From positions 1 through 27,339 of the forward strand of contig JBBINR010000043.1 in NCBI GenBank assembly GCA_037443785.1: a stretch of DNA of 27,339 nucleotides. The letters run 5' to 3'. The notes beneath the pieces were generated by a model. The model was not told where the DNA came from and ran no database searches. It saw only the letters and a program-made list of their open reading frames with translations. The translations under genes and the position numbers were made by a program. Positions 25,063-27,339 of this stretch are shown piece by piece. Within the stretch, counting starts at the first letter, position 1, and each line of letters begins with the position of its first letter. Source of the DNA: JAQUOA01 sp037443785 (GTDB lineage Bacteria; Bacteroidota; Ignavibacteria; UBA10030; UBA8401).

Positions 25063-25584
25063 TTATTGTGAAGTCGAGTGATCGTGCAAAAATTTCAGCG
25101 GACGAAGTGCAGTTAAAGCGCTCACAAAACTCTTTAAGACAATTTCTCCGAAAATAATTGATACAACTTCCATATTGGTCATCATTCCATAAAAAGCAAT
25201 GGTGTTGAATAACAGACTGTCGAGCGGAATACTCACCGCATTGCTTTTCAATACCCGCATTGCCCATGTTTCGGATAAATGCCTCTGGTAAATCTCTGTA
25301 TCGGCAGTTTCAGCAAGAATAATGGCGATGAATGATGCTGCAATTATTCTCCATCCCACAGCACCAATAATGGTAATAGCAAGATTCAAAAATGCCGCAA
25401 CGGCAATCATCACGTAAACATTCTTCCTGCCAAGTTTGTGATGAACCCTGTCCCGCATGGTAAATGTAATGCCGAAAATAAATGTGGCAATTGATACCTG
25501 TCCGAATATCGGAAAATGCAGGAACCAGGTTGCCGTATAATTTGCGGCGAGCGTTGCGGCGATATAAACAACGGCGTAAATCAT
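25063..25584 (-). CDS. VUT-family (YhhQ-like) membrane transporter
   Basis: Membrane protein of 173 residues with about five or six helices. It belongs to the VUT/DUF165 group, whose member YhhQ takes up queuosine precursors. Conserved stretches are FIFGITFTMRDRVHHKLGR (35-53), AETADTEIYQRHL and SNAVSIPLDSLLFNTIAFYG, all typical of this family. The actual substrate is not shown. It lies between tRNA-Pro and the isomerase gene on the same strand. Confidence 0.85.
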   Translation of the reverse strand: MIYAVVYIAATLAANYTATWFLHFPIFGQVSIATFIFGITFTMRDRVHHKLGRKNVYVMIAVAAFLNLAITIIGAVGWRIIAASFIAIILAETADTEIYQRHLSETWAMRVLKSNAVSIPLDSLLFNTIAFYGMMTNMEVVSIIFGEIVLKSFVSALTALRPLKFLHDHSTSQ

Positions 25585-25640
25585 TTTTTCAGTGAGCAGT
25601 GAGCCATGAGAATAAAAAAAAACAATCGGTGCTATACAAA

Positions 25641-25669
25641 AAATCCCTCGCTCTTTTTGCGAAGGATTT
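25641..25669 (-). terminator. terminator after tRNA-Pro
   Basis: On the minus strand AAATCCTTCGC pairs with GCGAGGGATTT (one G-T pair) around a short loop, followed by TTTTTT. It lies just past the 3' end of the tRNA gene. Confidence 0.85.
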
Positions 25670-25674
25670 GTTTG

Positions 25675-25749
25675 TCGGGAAGACAGGATTCGAACCTGCG
25701 ACTTCTTGCTCCCAAAGCAAGCGCTCTAGCCGGGCTGAGCTACTTCCCG
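25675..25749 (-). tRNA. tRNA-Pro (anticodon UGG)
   Basis: On the minus strand the acceptor stem CGGGAAG pairs with CTTCCCG. The D arm has AGCTCAGCC...GAGC, the anticodon stem CTTGC/GCAAG carries the loop TTTGGGA with anticodon TGG, and the T arm has GCAGGTTCGAATCCTGT. Length is 75 bases and A is the discriminator. The 3' CCA is not encoded (CAA follows). The C1-G72 pair fits proline tRNAs. A terminator follows at 25641-25669. Confidence 0.97.
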
Positions 25750-25830
25750 AAATTTACGACAATTCAATGTAATAAATTTTACGAATATTTGGAACGAAAA
25801 AATATTTCTTTCCCCAAATCTGTTTTAATT

Positions 25831-27069
25831 TTATTTCACTTTAACAATTTTTACTCCACCCAATCCGGAGGCGATGACCAATGTTTCACCGTCAAATGCC
25901 ACATGATTGACCGATTGAAGTGATTTAAATTGTAATTTACCTTGAATGGACATTGAGATGTTCGTGTCACCCGTTAAGGAACTAAGATCCTGACCTCCGG
26001 CGGTTTTTGCTTGATACACGCCTGCTTCACCATTGGACAAATACACATATTGACCGGATGCCGCAACGGCATTCGTCACCGTTACGGAAGAATCTAACCC
26101 TGCAACAATAGTTCTTGGAATTGAACCGAGCAATTTACCGGTTGCCAAATTCATTAGCACAACTCCTCCATTACCTGCTGCAATGAGAGCTTTACCGCCG
26201 ATAATCTGGACGGTCGACTTCGATTCCGGAATTGACGTTCCGGTAAAATTGTAGGTATTGATGAAGGCCCCCGTCCCGGCATTGAACACCGATAATTTTC
26301 CGCCCCCTTGAACCACGGATATATAATTTGCGTCAACATCAACCCACCGTGCATCGGAAATTGGAATCATGGGAGAAATCTCTTTTAAACTGTCTTTCGT
26401 AAGCATATACAGGCCGCCGGTGTTTCCCGTCGTTGCATACACTTTATTGTCTTTTACAAAAACAGAGGTTGTTACATAACTTGAAAGTACTGTTTTTACG
26501 GTATTGCTGAGACTTAATTTATTATTATTCGTTCGTATTTTTTCAACAAGCGCGGGCGATGCGAGCGCAGGATTTCCGCTTGCTTCCGCCAGATACACAT
26601 TTGATGTTGTTTGATCAAAATACACTGCGCTTACTTTGGTATCGTTGAATGATACTTCGGAACGAATGGTTGAATTCTTTTCCCCTTTAATCTGAACAAT
26701 ATCAACCGCTCCGGCATACGTATCTCCCCGCAAATTGTAGCTGATATAGGCAAAACTTCCGTTTAAAGAAACAGAGGTTGCTTGTAATTTTTGGCCGTTC
26801 ACCGTCGGCGGATTGATCTCCGCTTCCAAGACCAACTTCACGGCAGTCGGCGATGTCGTTTTTTGTAAACTGCCGCTATTCATCACCGGAATCGTATCAC
26901 CTATCAGATTTACCCGTTCATTCAATTTCCCTTCGTCATTCACAATCGTAATCCGGCCGTTCGTTTCATCCGGAATTCCGGCAGTGTTGGTTGGGCTTTC
27001 TTTTTTATCACAACCAATAATCAATCCCAAGAGCAAAACTGCGGTAATTTTTTTTGACCCTCTGTACAT
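25831..27069 (-). CDS. LVIVD-type beta-propeller lipoprotein
   Basis: A predicted lipoprotein of 412 residues; its signal ends at LGLIIGC with C20 as the lipidation site, followed by a polar linker. The body shows repeats of about 40-45 residues of the form 'visible at the surface, glycine-rich, then vDIV/VxLMxL' (for example GAVDIVQIKG, VFVKDNKVYATTGNTGGLYML, VQIIGGKALIAAGNGGVVLMNL, VYLSNGEAGVYQ, ETLVIASGLGGVKIVKVK), which fits LVIVD propellers on the cell surface. No enzymatic motif is seen. The ATG follows a strong GGAGGAAC site. Its function is unknown. Confidence 0.8.
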   Translation of the reverse strand: MYRGSKKITAVLLLGLIIGCDKKESPTNTAGIPDETNGRITIVNDEGKLNERVNLIGDTIPVMNSGSLQKTTSPTAVKLVLEAEINPPTVNGQKLQATSVSLNGSFAYISYNLRGDTYAGAVDIVQIKGEKNSTIRSEVSFNDTKVSAVYFDQTTSNVYLAEASGNPALASPALVEKIRTNNNKLSLSNTVKTVLSSYVTTSVFVKDNKVYATTGNTGGLYMLTKDSLKEISPMIPISDARWVDVDANYISVVQGGGKLSVFNAGTGAFINTYNFTGTSIPESKSTVQIIGGKALIAAGNGGVVLMNLATGKLLGSIPRTIVAGLDSSVTVTNAVAASGQYVYLSNGEAGVYQAKTAGGQDLSSLTGDTNISMSIQGKLQFKSLQSVNHVAFDGETLVIASGLGGVKIVKVK

Positions 27070-27210
27070 AGTTCCTCCACAATAATATGTACTGTAAAGT
27101 AATATGCTTGCCGGAAAGATAAAAGCGGAAAATGATTAGAATTAAATAATCTTTGCCACCCCGAAAGAATTTGAACAGATAAACCGCTCTTATTTCGCAT
27201 TTATTTTCAT

Positions 27211-27239
27211 TGAGCACTCATTAAAATTATTGTACTTTT
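27211..27239 (+). promoter_or_regulatory. candidate promoter of the right-edge gene
   Basis: TTGAGC (27211-27216) and TACTTT (27234-27239) are exactly 17 bases apart and point toward the partial gene at 27274. Both hexamers are weaker than those of the other two promoters. Confidence 0.4.
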
Positions 27240-27273
27240 TGTGGCATTCAATTTTACCACAGCAGGATCAATT

Positions 27274-27339
27274 ATGAAACCTTCCGTTCGATTATTCGAT
27301 GTTCCTTCTCTCTCATCAATTCAGCATATGATTCTCCAT
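27274..27339 (+). CDS. 5' end of an unidentified gene (runs off the window)
   Basis: An ATG preceded by AGGA at 6 bases opens a frame without a stop for 22 codons to the window edge (MKPSVRLFDVPSLSSIQHM...). The start region, ribosome site and a possible promoter upstream support a real gene divergent from the LVIVD lipoprotein. Too little is visible to name it. Confidence 0.5.
   Translation, partial: MKPSVRLFDVPSLSSIQHMILH

Noticed and set aside
25750..25830. Terminator between the LVIVD gene and tRNA-Pro
   Set aside because: Only AATATT-type direct or self-paired A/T runs are seen; no stable stem with a T tract.

Overview
The window looks like a chromosomal segment of a Bacteroidota/Ignavibacteria-type bacterium (FCB group), at moderate GC. 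Four things point there: a DUF3276 (PUR-alpha-like) gene, a PorZ-like propeller protein with a type IX secretion style C-terminal domain, a fused bifunctional phosphoglucose/phosphomannose isomerase, and several large propeller/lipoprotein genes. Shine-Dalgarno sequences are clear at several genes and TTG starts are fairly common, which suggests Ignavibacteria-like relatives rather than classical Bacteroidia. This placement is inference from gene content. Nearly everything is on the minus strand; one complete gene (9438-10730) and one partial gene at the right edge are on the plus strand.

Region 1 (1-2431), read right to left: an aldo/keto reductase gene interrupted by a single in-frame TGA, then a YjjG-like HAD phosphatase. 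Two non-coding stretches (1-318 and 2042-2431) carry copies of a composite palindromic repeat, each ending in a similar terminator.

Region 2 (2432-9400) is the fatty-acid/phospholipid start operon: promoter, YceD/DUF177, rpmF, plsX, fabH, fabD, a cysteine-cluster protein, fabG, acpP, fabF. The cysteine-cluster gene is joined by ATGA overlaps to fabD and fabG. Terminator-like hairpins after rpmF and after acpP split the operon, and a MITE-like element lies between acpP and fabF.

Region 3 (9438-15640): a lone plus-strand GT39-like membrane glycosyltransferase. Then on the minus strand a series read from a strong promoter: Crp-type regulator, PHP phosphoesterase, lumazine synthase (ribH), PorZ-like propeller, DUF3276.

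Region 4 (15670-19625): a 938-residue envelope protein combining a zinc-protease domain (HELVH), a TolB-like propeller and an outer-membrane-barrel-like C-terminus, followed by a PQQ-propeller lipoprotein whose start lies close to or overlaps its end.

Region 5 (19701-25042): tightly packed genes read from right to left: VUT-family transporter, type 2 isopentenyl diphosphate isomerase, short-chain polyprenyl synthase, HPr, PTS enzyme I, bifunctional PGI/PMI, terminator. No sugar-specific PTS permease is visible.

Region 6 (25641-27339): tRNA-Pro(UGG) with its own terminator, an LVIVD-type propeller lipoprotein, and a divergent plus-strand gene that runs off the window.

Most of this is core metabolism. 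I found no clear defence, CRISPR, phage or other undescribed multi-gene system. The best leads are the three-domain protease/propeller/barrel protein, the cysteine-cluster gene inside the fab operon, the single-stop reductase, and the repeat-plus-terminator units.
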